This document shows, piece after piece, positions 35,652 through 43,955 of a stretch of DNA of 64,000 bases. The notes beneath the pieces are model-generated. The model made no database searches. It had not been told where the DNA came from and saw nothing but the letters and a program-made list of their open reading frames with translations. This DNA comes from Pyxidicoccus sp. MSG2 (GTDB lineage: Bacteria > Myxococcota > Myxococcia > Myxococcales > Myxococcaceae), in contig NZ_JAPNKC010000001.1 of NCBI RefSeq assembly GCF_026626705.1, forward strand, positions 3,286,001 to 3,350,000. Reading direction: 5' to 3'. Positions within the stretch are counted from its first letter, which is position 1; each line of letters starts with the position of its first letter. The position numbers were made by a program, and so were the translations under genes.

Positions 35652-36514
35652 AGAAGCTCGACCCGAAGAACCTGTCCGCGCAGCTTCACTACAGGGCCGC
35701 CGGCAACCCGCCGGGCACCCTGCCCTCGTCCGCCATCTCCAACTGCTTCCCCGGGCTGGAGTTCGACTTCCGCAACGTGTGGCGCCGCATCTTCGTCGGC
35801 ATCGAAATGCACGAGGCGGACAACTACGTGATGAAGGTGGACCGGGGCCTGGAGCACCTGCTCCACCACCGGCTGCTGCGCGTGGACGGCCACCCGCTGG
35901 TGGTGCCCGTCATGGGCCCACAGCGCCCCGGCTCGGACCCCATCCAGCTCACCAACTCGGCCAATCCAGAGGGCATCACCTTCATGGAGTGGTCCAACGC
36001 CCTGGCGGAGGTGCTGCACGCCAAGGCGGGCAAGAAGGTCCGCTGCGAGTTCACCAAGGAGAAGTCCGACCTCCCCGCCGCCATCCCCACGGACAAGAAG
36101 CAGCTCCTCGTGGCGGACCTGGAGGTGCGGCACTTCTTCGCCCGGGGCCCGCAGGGGCAGCTCGCCGTCATCGCCGAGGAGCTGGCGCAGCCCGGCGAGC
36201 TGACACAGGGGCTGTGCTCGCCCTGGCAGAACGACTACCGCGAGTGCGCCTGCTACTACTGGGCCGCCAGTCGCCCGGACTACGTGAGCGTGGAGCAAGG
36301 GCCGCAGGGCACCAGCATCGGCATCAACTGGATGCAGAAGGAGCGCGGCCCCGAGGTGCCCCAGCAGTACATCCTCGACAACCGCTCGGACTCGCGGCTG
36401 GTCTCCTACGACGACCTCTTCCGCCACTGGCAGGAGTCGCTGCACTTCCAGATTGAAGGCCGGGACAGCGTCTCGGTGCCGCTGCCGGAGGGAGACGGGG
36501 AGCCCCCGGCATGA
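35648..36514 (+). CDS. LodA-like quinoprotein, C-terminal half with CTQ residues
   Basis: 288 aa. The N-terminal part has SNCFPGLEFDFRNVWRR (compare the FPGxE motif before the LodA catalytic domain). The key segment is PGELTQGLCSPWQNDYRECACYYWAASRPDYV, which follows the LodA pattern P-G-x-L-T...PWQADF--C---WWPA-RPD-V. Cys200 would be the CTQ cysteine; Trp261 (in FRHWQESLHF) lies 61 residues later, near the 65-residue spacing of the LodA Cys516-Trp581 pair. Thus the cofactor residues are present and the redox half is intact. The substrate (an amino acid or amine) is unknown. Coupled by ATGA to both neighbours. Confidence 0.78.
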   Translation: MKKLDPKNLSAQLHYRAAGNPPGTLPSSAISNCFPGLEFDFRNVWRRIFVGIEMHEADNYVMKVDRGLEHLLHHRLLRVDGHPLVVPVMGPQRPGSDPIQLTNSANPEGITFMEWSNALAEVLHAKAGKKVRCEFTKEKSDLPAAIPTDKKQLLVADLEVRHFFARGPQGQLAVIAEELAQPGELTQGLCSPWQNDYRECACYYWAASRPDYVSVEQGPQGTSIGINWMQKERGPEVPQQYILDNRSDSRLVSYDDLFRHWQESLHFQIEGRDSVSVPLPEGDGEPPA

Positions 36515-37875
36515 GCGGCCCGGACGCGGCCCAGGCACGCAGGCTCTTCGCGCTGTCCCTGCCCCACGTGCCAGACGTGCACCTCTACCAGACGCAGGTG
36601 GGCCAGCACCTGCTGGTCGTGAATGGCAGCCGCCTGTTCGACGTGGATGCCGAGGCCTCCGACGCGCTGGACCGCGCGCGGCGGGACCATGACGGAGCGG
36701 AGGTGCGGCGGCTGCTGGAGGCGCTGGGCGTCTCCGAAGCGCCGTTCATCGACGACACGCCCGTGCAGACCCCACCGGTGCGGGCGCTGTCGCTGGCGGT
36801 GGCCCAGAAGTGCAACCTGGGCTGCACGTACTGCTATGCGCAGCAGGGAGACTTCGGCGGTCCGGCGCGCAACATGCCGCTGCAGACGGCGCTGGAGGCA
36901 GTGGACCTGCTGCTGCGCGACGCCGGCCGGGGCGAGCGGGTGAACCTGTCGTTCCTCGGCGGAGAGCCTCTCTTCAACCGGGCCGTCATCCGCGCCGCGA
37001 CGGAGCGGGCCGTGGAGGGCGCACGGGCGAAGGGTGTCTCGCTGACGCTGTCGCTCACCACCAACGGCACGCTGCTGACCGAGGACGATGCCGTCTTCCT
37101 GGAGGAGCACGGCTTCGCGGTGACGGTGAGCCTGGACGGGCTCCAGGAGACGCATGACCGGCTGCGCGCCTTCAAGGGAGGCCAGGGCAGCTTCGCGAAG
37201 GTGATGGCCCATGTGGCGCCGCTGCTGGCCCGCCAGCGCCAGATGCAGGTCACCGCGCGCGTCACCGTCACGCCGCGCAACCTGGAGCTGCGCCAGACGC
37301 TGGACGCCTTCGTGGAGCAGGGGTTCCACGCCGTCGGCTTCTCCCCGATGCTCAGCTCCCCCACGGGCCGCGACGAAATGGGGCACACGGAGCTGGAGCT
37401 GATGCTCGAGCAGATGGTGGACTGCGGCCAGGAGTTCGAACGGCGGGTCATCGCCGGGCGGCGCTACCCGTTCTCCAACATGGTCAACGCGATGCGCGAG
37501 CTGCACAAGGGCACCCACCGGCCCTATCCGTGCGGCGCGGGCGCGGGCTACCTCGGCGTCTCCGCCAGCGGCGAGCTGGCCGCGTGCCACCGCTTCGTGG
37601 GGGACGAGGAAGGCGCGATGGGCGACCTCGTCACCGGCGTGGACCGCGAGCGTCAGTCGAAATGGCTCACGGAGCGCCACGTGCACCGCCAGGAGCCGTG
37701 CCGCTCCTGCTGGGCGCGCTACCTGTGCGGCGGCGGCTGCCACCACGAGGTCATCCAGCGGGGACGGCCGGCCTGCGACTACATCCGGGGCTGGCTGCAC
37801 TACTGCCTGGAGGCGTACAGCCGGCTCTCCCAGACCCGGCCCGACTACTTCGGCCTGCCTCCGGCGAGCGGGTGA
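36511..37875 (+). CDS. Radical SAM/SPASM maturase, QhpD-like
   Basis: 454 aa. Residues 1-80 form a small N-terminal domain (HLLVVNGSRLFDVDAEASDALDRA) like the peptide-binding RRE/PqqD-type unit. The radical SAM core has CNLGCTYC (Cys101, Cys105, Cys108), then SFLGGEPL and SLTTNGTLL. The SPASM region has Cys341, Cys359, then CRSCWARYLCGGGC (Cys397, 400, 406, 410), Cys422 and Cys432, enough for two extra FeS clusters. The closest known type I recall is QhpD (quinohemoprotein amine dehydrogenase maturation), which makes thioether crosslinks in the CTQ subunit. Coupled by ATGA to the LodA-like gene and by GTGA to the flavoprotein gene. Confidence 0.88.
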   Translation: MSGPDAAQARRLFALSLPHVPDVHLYQTQVGQHLLVVNGSRLFDVDAEASDALDRARRDHDGAEVRRLLEALGVSEAPFIDDTPVQTPPVRALSLAVAQKCNLGCTYCYAQQGDFGGPARNMPLQTALEAVDLLLRDAGRGERVNLSFLGGEPLFNRAVIRAATERAVEGARAKGVSLTLSLTTNGTLLTEDDAVFLEEHGFAVTVSLDGLQETHDRLRAFKGGQGSFAKVMAHVAPLLARQRQMQVTARVTVTPRNLELRQTLDAFVEQGFHAVGFSPMLSSPTGRDEMGHTELELMLEQMVDCGQEFERRVIAGRRYPFSNMVNAMRELHKGTHRPYPCGAGAGYLGVSASGELAACHRFVGDEEGAMGDLVTGVDRERQSKWLTERHVHRQEPCRSCWARYLCGGGCHHEVIQRGRPACDYIRGWLHYCLEAYSRLSQTRPDYFGLPPASG

Positions 37876-39317
37876 GCGGGTTGGACGCGGGGCCGAGCAC
37901 CGAGGTCTGCGTCATCGGCGGGGGGCCGGCGGGCTCCGCGCTGGCGCTGCGGCTCGCGCGCCTGGGCCATGAGGTGTACCTCGTGGAGCGCCATGCCTTC
38001 CCCCGGCCCCAGGTGGGCGAGGCCCTGACGCCGGGCGTGTGGCCGCAGCTCGAGGTGCTGGGCGTGGCCGAAGCCGTCCGGAGCGAGGGCTTCCTCCCGG
38101 CGCGGGAAGCGCTCGTGCGCTGGGAGGACACCACCGCGCGACCCGTGCGCGCGCGCATGGGCGCGGACGGGCTGCTGGTGGACCGGGGGCGCTTCGATGC
38201 GCTGCTGCTCGCCGCTGCGGCCTCCGCTGGCGTGCGGGTGCTCCAGCCCGCCACGGCCCGGCGCCCCGAGCGAACGGCGGGCGGCTGGGTGGTGCCCCTC
38301 CTCCATGAAGGGCGGGAGACGCGTCTTCGGGCGCGGTTCCTCGCGGACGCGGGCGGGCGGAGTGGCTGCCTGGGCGGACGGAAGGTGCCCGTCTCCGCGC
38401 CCACCCTGGCGCTCCACGGGTACTGGCGCGGGGAGCGGCGCCAGGGGCCGGAGACGCGCGTGGTGGCGGGGCCGGACGGCTGGTCCTGGGGCGCGCACCT
38501 GCCGGATGGCACCTTCAGCGCCATGGCCTTCGTGGACCCGGCGCTGCTGCGCGAGCGGGGCGTCGGACGGCGCTCGCTGGAGCCGCTCTACCGGGAGCTG
38601 ATGGACGGCTCGGGACTGCTGGAGGCGTGGACGGCGCCCCGCCTCGTCGGCGGCGTGCGCGCCCGCGATGCGACGTGCTACCGGGACGAGGTGCCCATTG
38701 AAGAGGACTGCATCAAGGTGGGCGAGGCCAGCTTCTCCATCGACCCGCTCTCCTCCTCGGGCGTGCAGAAGGCCCTGCAGACCGCGCTGAGCGGTGCCGT
38801 GGCCGTGCATACGCTGCTCGTCCGGCCCGGCAACGCGGCCGCCGCGCTGCGCTTCTACCGGGAGGACCAGCGCGACTCGGTGGCGCGGCACGCGGCCTGG
38901 GCGGCCGGGTACTACGGGGAGCACCGTGCGCATGCGGACCGGCCCTTCTGGAAGCGCCGCGCCGCACGGAGCCCCATGCCGTCGCCCCCGGAGCCCCCGC
39001 CGCTGCCGCAGGACGCGCTGGCCCACCGCCGCTGGCGCCTGGCGAGCGACGCCGTCCTGGTGGACACGCCGTGCATCGTCGGAGACGTCATCGAGCTGCG
39101 CGGGGCGCTCAGCCATCCCCGGCTCGCGAGGCCCGTTGCCTGGCTGGATGGCGTCGAACTGGCCTCCCTCGTGGAGAGCCTCCGCGAGGGCCTCACGCTC
39201 CCGCAACTGGCGGCGGCCTGGGCACGGCGGGTGCCATGGCGCCAGGGCGTCAGCATCCTGGGCTGGCTCTACCGGCAGGGACTCCTCACCGAAGTCACTC
39301 CGAGCGGCTCGCGGTGA
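37872..39317 (+). CDS. FAD-dependent oxidoreductase, LodB/QhpG-like
   Basis: 481 aa from a GTG (GTGA overlap). Residues 10-40 are the FAD fold, EVCVIGGGPAGSALALRLARLGHEVYLVER. The GEALTPGVWPQLEVLG and SIDPLSSSGVQKALQTALSGA phrases are like flavin-dependent tryptophan halogenases/monooxygenases. LodB and QhpG are relatives of this type that are needed for making the CTQ cofactor (QhpG oxygenates the Trp). The C-terminal about 100 residues form a separate winged-helix-like domain (LPQDALAHRRWRLASDAVLVD... GLTLPQLAAAWARRVPWRQGVSILGWLYRQGLL), similar in look to a PqqD-like unit. As the last gene of the operon it fits the role of CTQ maker. Confidence 0.85.
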   Translation: MSGLDAGPSTEVCVIGGGPAGSALALRLARLGHEVYLVERHAFPRPQVGEALTPGVWPQLEVLGVAEAVRSEGFLPAREALVRWEDTTARPVRARMGADGLLVDRGRFDALLLAAAASAGVRVLQPATARRPERTAGGWVVPLLHEGRETRLRARFLADAGGRSGCLGGRKVPVSAPTLALHGYWRGERRQGPETRVVAGPDGWSWGAHLPDGTFSAMAFVDPALLRERGVGRRSLEPLYRELMDGSGLLEAWTAPRLVGGVRARDATCYRDEVPIEEDCIKVGEASFSIDPLSSSGVQKALQTALSGAVAVHTLLVRPGNAAAALRFYREDQRDSVARHAAWAAGYYGEHRAHADRPFWKRRAARSPMPSPPEPPPLPQDALAHRRWRLASDAVLVDTPCIVGDVIELRGALSHPRLARPVAWLDGVELASLVESLREGLTLPQLAAAWARRVPWRQGVSILGWLYRQGLLTEVTPSGSR

Positions 39318-39484
39318 GCTTCGCGTATGTCGGCCCCGGACAGGAGGCACGGGGTTTTGCGCAACCACGGCAGAGCCATGCGCTAACGTCACGCGAAGCT
39401 GATGCGGCGAAGGGGCCGCTGGACCCGGCCGCCCGCGCGCGCCCAGGCCACGTCCCCTCCTGAAGACTCCCGACGGGGGACACG

Positions 39485-41323
39485 ATGACCCGGAGCACCA
39501 CCTCCCTGCTGTTCCTGGCCGCGCTCACCACGCTCGTGAGCGGCTGCTTCCTGCGGACGGACTATCTCCTGAGCGAGCTGAACAAGCCCTCGGAGCCCAA
39601 GTCCGCGCCGCTGCCCATTCCCGCCCGCGAGCGCGTGGCGCGCCTGACGCGCTCGCACCTCGTGGATGCATACGTGGACCCTCAGGAGGTGGCCCGCTGG
39701 ATGTCGGCGATGGGCAACTCGCCGCAGGTCATCCTCGACCAGGTGGAGTGCCTCCGGAAGACCTCCGGCGGCACCAACCAGGTCTGCTTCCAGACCTTCA
39801 TGGACAAGGCCGTGTCGGCGTCACTCTGGGGCCTGCCGCCGCCTCCGAAGTCGGTGGACCCCATCAACCCGGCCGCCGCGGAGGTGGACGCCGCGCGCTT
39901 CCTCGGCAATGCACTGGGCATCGCCCAGTCGCTGGTGTCCCTGCAGGACTCGCTGCAGGACCCGGTGAGCCCGCACGTGCTCGGCCGCGGCATCCTCGAG
40001 GGCGCCGAGTCCGCAGCGCAGTACATCAGCGCCCGCCGCTGGAGCCGCAAGCTGGGGCGCCCGTCCAACGCCGTCGTCCTCAGCGGCGGCGGTGCCAATG
40101 GTGCCTTCAGCGCCGGCATCATGTGGCGGCTGCTCGGCATCCTCGAGCAGTGCCGGGGCAAGCCCGCGCCCGAGGGCTGCGGGGATGCCCGCATCGACCT
40201 GGCCGCCGGCACCAGCACCGGCGCGCTCATCAGCACCCTCGTGGACCTGTTCCACACGCCCGGCCAGGAGGCGAAGGCCCGGCAGATGCTCCTCGACAAC
40301 TACACCTGCTCGGTGGAGTCGGACCTGTACTGCGTCAACTCCACCTGGATATGGAAGATTGCCTCGGACCTGCGGGGCCTCGTCCGCTTCGACGGCGTCC
40401 AGGCCAAGCTGCGCGGCGCCGTCATCCCCGCGCAGCTCACCAACGACACGGAGCTGGTGACGGTCTCCGTGGACTTCAACACCGGCGACGTCTACGGCAT
40501 CAGCGACCAGGACCCGCAGGACATCGACCCGAAGGCGTCCGAGCAGCAGCGCGTGGAGGGAGTCATCAACGCCGCGGTGGCCTCCATCGTCGAGCCCGTC
40601 CTCGCCGAGCCGGTGCCGTGGCTGCCCTCCAACGCCGGCCGCTTCCGGGGGACGTTCCTCGACGGCGGCGTGCGCTCCGGCCTGCCGCTGCTCCAGGCCG
40701 TCCAGCGCGGCGCCGAGCGCGTGCTCATCATCTCCACCGGCGGCCTCCAGGCGGAGACGGCCAACCCGCCGCCCCATGCCGTCAGCACGCTGATGCGCAC
40801 CATCGACCTGTTCGTCACGCAGCCACGCGTGGGCGAGGTGCAGCAGGGAGAGCTGGCCGCCGTCGGCCGGCGCTTCGCCGAGTACAACGTCTGCGAGGAG
40901 CGACTGGCGGACGTGGACAACGAGGGCAACATCGGCCCGTTCTGCCGCCGCACCGGCCCGGGCTTCGTCCCCAAGGAGCCCGTCGCGCTCCAGGCGGCCA
41001 CCAGCATGTGGCTGGGCTCGGCGCGCTTCGACCAGGTGGCGTCCAGCTGGCGCTCGGCGTGGATGTTCCGCCCGGAGTCCCAGCTGCAGACGGCCAGCGG
41101 CTACTCGTTCGCCCCGGCGGTCATGCGTCCGCTCTTCCAGGACGGCGTGAAGACCTTCCAGCAGCGGTGCACGGAGGTGCTGCGCCTCTTCGAAATCCGC
41201 GGCGACATCGCGAAGCGCGAGTGCGACAAGTCCGTGGACGCGGCGGTCGCCGAGGCCGAGGCTCGGTTCTCCCCGGTGGGCCAGTGCACGGACAAGAAGC
41301 CGGAGCAGCGCGAGTGCGACTGA
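39485..41323 (+). CDS. Patatin-like phospholipase lipoprotein
   Basis: 612 aa. Lipobox LVSGC (Cys21). An N-terminal unknown part (22-190) is followed by the patatin domain (about 193-410): oxyanion GGGANGAFSAG (201-206), nucleophile Ser244 in GTSTGA, and Asp393 in LDGG. The dyad is complete, so hydrolytic activity is expected. Patatins cut acyl chains from phospholipids or neutral lipids. The C-terminal about 200 residues contain further Cys pairs and 'PVALQAATSMWLGSARFDQVASSWRSAWMF'. Its end overlaps the GTG of the next gene by ten bases. It is 167 bp after the quinoprotein operon, so separate. Confidence 0.88.
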   Translation: MTRSTTSLLFLAALTTLVSGCFLRTDYLLSELNKPSEPKSAPLPIPARERVARLTRSHLVDAYVDPQEVARWMSAMGNSPQVILDQVECLRKTSGGTNQVCFQTFMDKAVSASLWGLPPPPKSVDPINPAAAEVDAARFLGNALGIAQSLVSLQDSLQDPVSPHVLGRGILEGAESAAQYISARRWSRKLGRPSNAVVLSGGGANGAFSAGIMWRLLGILEQCRGKPAPEGCGDARIDLAAGTSTGALISTLVDLFHTPGQEAKARQMLLDNYTCSVESDLYCVNSTWIWKIASDLRGLVRFDGVQAKLRGAVIPAQLTNDTELVTVSVDFNTGDVYGISDQDPQDIDPKASEQQRVEGVINAAVASIVEPVLAEPVPWLPSNAGRFRGTFLDGGVRSGLPLLQAVQRGAERVLIISTGGLQAETANPPPHAVSTLMRTIDLFVTQPRVGEVQQGELAAVGRRFAEYNVCEERLADVDNEGNIGPFCRRTGPGFVPKEPVALQAATSMWLGSARFDQVASSWRSAWMFRPESQLQTASGYSFAPAVMRPLFQDGVKTFQQRCTEVLRLFEIRGDIAKRECDKSVDAAVAEAEARFSPVGQCTDKKPEQRECD

Positions 41324-42366
41324 CGTCCGAGCAGATGCGGCGCGTGGTGCACGCCATCTCCGCCGGCACGGACCCGGCCCCGCCGCCCGTGGCCCGGATG
41401 GCCGTCCGCTCCGTGGCGACGCGGGAGGTGGCCCCCCTCCTCGCGAAGGAGCATGCGCGCTGGTGGACCGCGCCCAACGTGGTGGGCCTGTGCTTCGCGC
41501 CCAAGCTGAAGCGCGGGCGCGTGGACGACCTGGCCCTCCAGGTGCTGGTGCGCCTCAAGCGCCCGAAGAGCAAGGTGGCGGCGAGCCGCCGCATTCCCGA
41601 CTCCGTGAACCTGGAGGCCCTGGGGCTGCGCGGCCGCGTGCCCACCGACGTGCGCGAGGTCGGCGCGCCATGGCTGGAGTCGCTCATCAGCGGCGACCGC
41701 CCGGTGCTGCCGGGCTTCAACATCAGCCACCGGCGGGGCGGCTCCGGCACGCTGGGGTGCGTGGTGCGCTCCGCCGACACGGACGAGTTGCTGGGCCTGT
41801 CCTGCGCGCACGTCATCGGCAACTACGGCCGCGGCGTCCCCGGGGACCGCGTGCTCGTCCCGTCGCAGGAGGAGGCGCGGGACCACGGGGGCCTCGCGGC
41901 CGCCCGGTTCGGCACGCTCGTGCGCATGGGGCCGCTCATCCCCGGCCGGGAGCAGGCCGCCACCAACGTGGACGCGGCGACGGTGCGCCCGGACAGGGCC
42001 GGCCTGCTCGGCACTTCCATCGCCGTGCTGGACCTGACGCCCACCACCCTGAGGGACGACGTCCCCCTGGACCTGCCGGTGCGAATGGTGGGCGCCACCA
42101 GCGAGAAGGTGTCCGGCACCATCGCGGCGCTGCACCTCACCATCGGCCTGCCCTACCCCATGGAGGACGGCGGCGAGCAGGTGCTCTGGTTCGCAGACCA
42201 GCTCGGCGTCACGCCCTGCACCCACCCGGGAGACTCGGGGGCGCTCGTGGTGGATGACGCGGGCGCGGCGGTGGGCCTCCACCAGGCGGGCGCCGAGGGC
42301 CTGAGCGTGTGCACGCCCATCCGCCGCGTGCTCGACAGCGTCGGGTGCACCCTGACGGTGGAGTGA
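41314..42366 (+). CDS. Trypsin-like serine protease domain protein
   Basis: 350 aa from a GTG at 41314, which has GGAG eight bases upstream; the ATG at 41335 has none. The protease domain runs from about 135 to 345. The triad candidates are His166 (LSCAHVIGN), Asp220 (NVDAATV) and Ser308 (HPGDSGALVV). The N-terminal about 130 residues hold no signal peptide. LGCVVRS and LGLSCAH show the S1-type beta barrel. It resembles proteins with an S1-like domain and an N-terminal 'nal1'-like region found in bacteria. The overlap with the patatin gene links the two products in expression. Target unknown. Confidence 0.8.
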   Translation: MRLTSEQMRRVVHAISAGTDPAPPPVARMAVRSVATREVAPLLAKEHARWWTAPNVVGLCFAPKLKRGRVDDLALQVLVRLKRPKSKVAASRRIPDSVNLEALGLRGRVPTDVREVGAPWLESLISGDRPVLPGFNISHRRGGSGTLGCVVRSADTDELLGLSCAHVIGNYGRGVPGDRVLVPSQEEARDHGGLAAARFGTLVRMGPLIPGREQAATNVDAATVRPDRAGLLGTSIAVLDLTPTTLRDDVPLDLPVRMVGATSEKVSGTIAALHLTIGLPYPMEDGGEQVLWFADQLGVTPCTHPGDSGALVVDDAGAAVGLHQAGAEGLSVCTPIRRVLDSVGCTLTVE

Positions 42367-42413
42367 GACTTATCCTTTGCGGTGGGCACCCCTCCCGGGC
42401 CCCGCGTGAGCGC

Positions 42414-43052
42414 ATGTCCAACCCTTCCGTCATCCGCTGGGCCGTCATCCCCCTGGTGAGCCTGGGCATCCTGGTGCTCGCCGCCACGCTGTCCTGGTGG
42501 CTGCTACGGCCCGTGGAACCCCCGCCCCGAGAGGCCACGCCGCCCCCCGCCGAGGCCGAGCGCCCTCCCGACCCCTCGATTCCCCCCCTCGAAGCGCCCG
42601 CCGTCGTCCCGCCCCCGCCCTTCCCCTCCCACCCGACCCAGCTCCCCGCGACAGTGACCCCGACGCCGACGCCGCCCCCTACCGCCACCGGGACGATGCG
42701 TGTGGCGGAAGTCGACCCCGTCATCGAGGCCACCACCGGGCGCATCAGCCCCGACGACGTCCGGGGCGCCATCCGGGCCGTGACTCCGCTCGTGCAGCAA
42801 TGTTTCGAGGACGCAGCACAGCGAAACCGGGGGCCCCAGACGGTGCGGCTGCGTTTCACGGTGGAGGGGAAGGACGCGGAGGGGCAGATGACGGGAGGGG
42901 AATTGATGGAGAGCACCATTCCGGACCCGATGGTGCAGGCGTGTGTGCTGGACTCGCTCCTGGACGCCCGGTTCCCCGCCCCGGCGGGTGGGGGGAAGGC
43001 AACGGTCGTCTACCCCTTCGAGTTCCGCATACCGGGGGAGGCTGGCCGGTAG
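42414..43052 (+). CDS. Membrane-anchored AgmX/PglI C-terminal domain protein
   Basis: 212 aa. One membrane segment near the N-terminus (WAVIPLVSLGILVLAATLSWWLL), then a Pro-rich linker (about 32-92), then a domain (about 105-212) with RISPDDVRGAIRAVTPLVQQCFEDAAQRNRGPQTVRLRFTVEG and 'VQACVLDSLLDARFPAPAGGGKATVVYPFEF'. That is the TonB-like 'AgmX/PglI C-terminal' domain common in Myxococcus (AgmX is linked to adventurous gliding). It probably spans the periplasm to contact an outer-membrane partner. No gliding genes are adjacent. It begins a run with the GNAT and miaE genes (38 and 28 bp gaps). Confidence 0.82.
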   Translation: MSNPSVIRWAVIPLVSLGILVLAATLSWWLLRPVEPPPREATPPPAEAERPPDPSIPPLEAPAVVPPPPFPSHPTQLPATVTPTPTPPPTATGTMRVAEVDPVIEATTGRISPDDVRGAIRAVTPLVQQCFEDAAQRNRGPQTVRLRFTVEGKDAEGQMTGGELMESTIPDPMVQACVLDSLLDARFPAPAGGGKATVVYPFEFRIPGEAGR

Positions 43053-43090
43053 GGCCGGGTTTTGCGTAAGGTGGCGCTCCCCCACCCTTC

Positions 43091-43927
43091 ATGCCTGTCA
43101 CCGTCGAACAGCTTGGGACCCAGGACGCGGAAGCCCTGCGGGCGCTGCTTTCGAAGGACCCGGTCCACAACCTCTACCTGCTGGGGTTGCTGGAGGAGTT
43201 CGGCATCGCCCCGCGCGGGCGGGTGCCCTTCGCCTTCTACGGGCGCTTCGACAACCAGGTCCTCACAGCCGCCGTCTTCGTGGGCGGCGAGGGCGGGCTG
43301 GTGGTGCCCAGCGCGAGCGACGCCACCGCCACCAGCGTCATCGCCGACGCGCTGGCCTCGTCGCTGAAGCTGCGCGGCACGGTGGGGGACAAGTCCTCGG
43401 TGGACGCGCTGGTGCGCAGCCTGTGCCAGGGCAAGCCGCGCCTGTCTCGCACGCAGCGGCTGTTCAGCGTGTCCGCGGATGATTTGGGTCCCTTCACCAA
43501 CCCGCTGCTGCGGCTGGCGCGCGAGGAGGACCTGCCCCGGCTGTTGCCCCTGGCCCAGGGCTTCGTGCGCGAGGCCCTGGAGAGAGACCCGCTGGCGGAG
43601 GACCCGCGCGGCTACGAGGCCCGCATCATCCAGCGCGTCCGCCAGCGCCGCACGTACGTGCTGGAGGAGGCGGGCGGGCTGGTGTTCAAGGTCGACATCG
43701 GCAGCCGCTCCCAGTACGGGGCGGAGCTGGAGGGGCTCTACACGCTGCCGGCCGAGCGGAAGAAGGGCCACGCCACGCTGTGCCTGGGACAGATTTCCCG
43801 GCACCTGCTGTCCTCGCTGCCGCGCCTGACGATGCGCATCGACGAGCGCGACGAGAGCAGCGCCCGAATCGCCCGCAAGGTCGGCTACCTGGCCGGCCGT
43901 ACCCAGCGGCTCGTCCTGGTCGACTAG
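43091..43927 (+). CDS. GNAT-family acetyltransferase
   Basis: 278 aa. The C-terminal half (about 135-275) has the GNAT pattern: 'LLRLAREEDLPRLLPLAQGFVREALERDPLAED', 'TYVLEEAGGLVFKVDIGSRSQYGAELEGLYTLPAERKKGHATLCLGQI' (acetyl-CoA loop R-K-x-G) and 'TMRIDERDESSARIARKVGYLAGRTQRLVL'. The N-terminal half is a related, non-catalytic GNAT-like domain, as in DUF4081-type fusions. Acceptor unknown. It sits between an AgmX-domain gene and miaE in one direction. Confidence 0.8.
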   Translation: MPVTVEQLGTQDAEALRALLSKDPVHNLYLLGLLEEFGIAPRGRVPFAFYGRFDNQVLTAAVFVGGEGGLVVPSASDATATSVIADALASSLKLRGTVGDKSSVDALVRSLCQGKPRLSRTQRLFSVSADDLGPFTNPLLRLAREEDLPRLLPLAQGFVREALERDPLAEDPRGYEARIIQRVRQRRTYVLEEAGGLVFKVDIGSRSQYGAELEGLYTLPAERKKGHATLCLGQISRHLLSSLPRLTMRIDERDESSARIARKVGYLAGRTQRLVLVD

Positions 43928-43955
43928 CTGTGCCTGCCCTACAGTCCGCGCCCGC

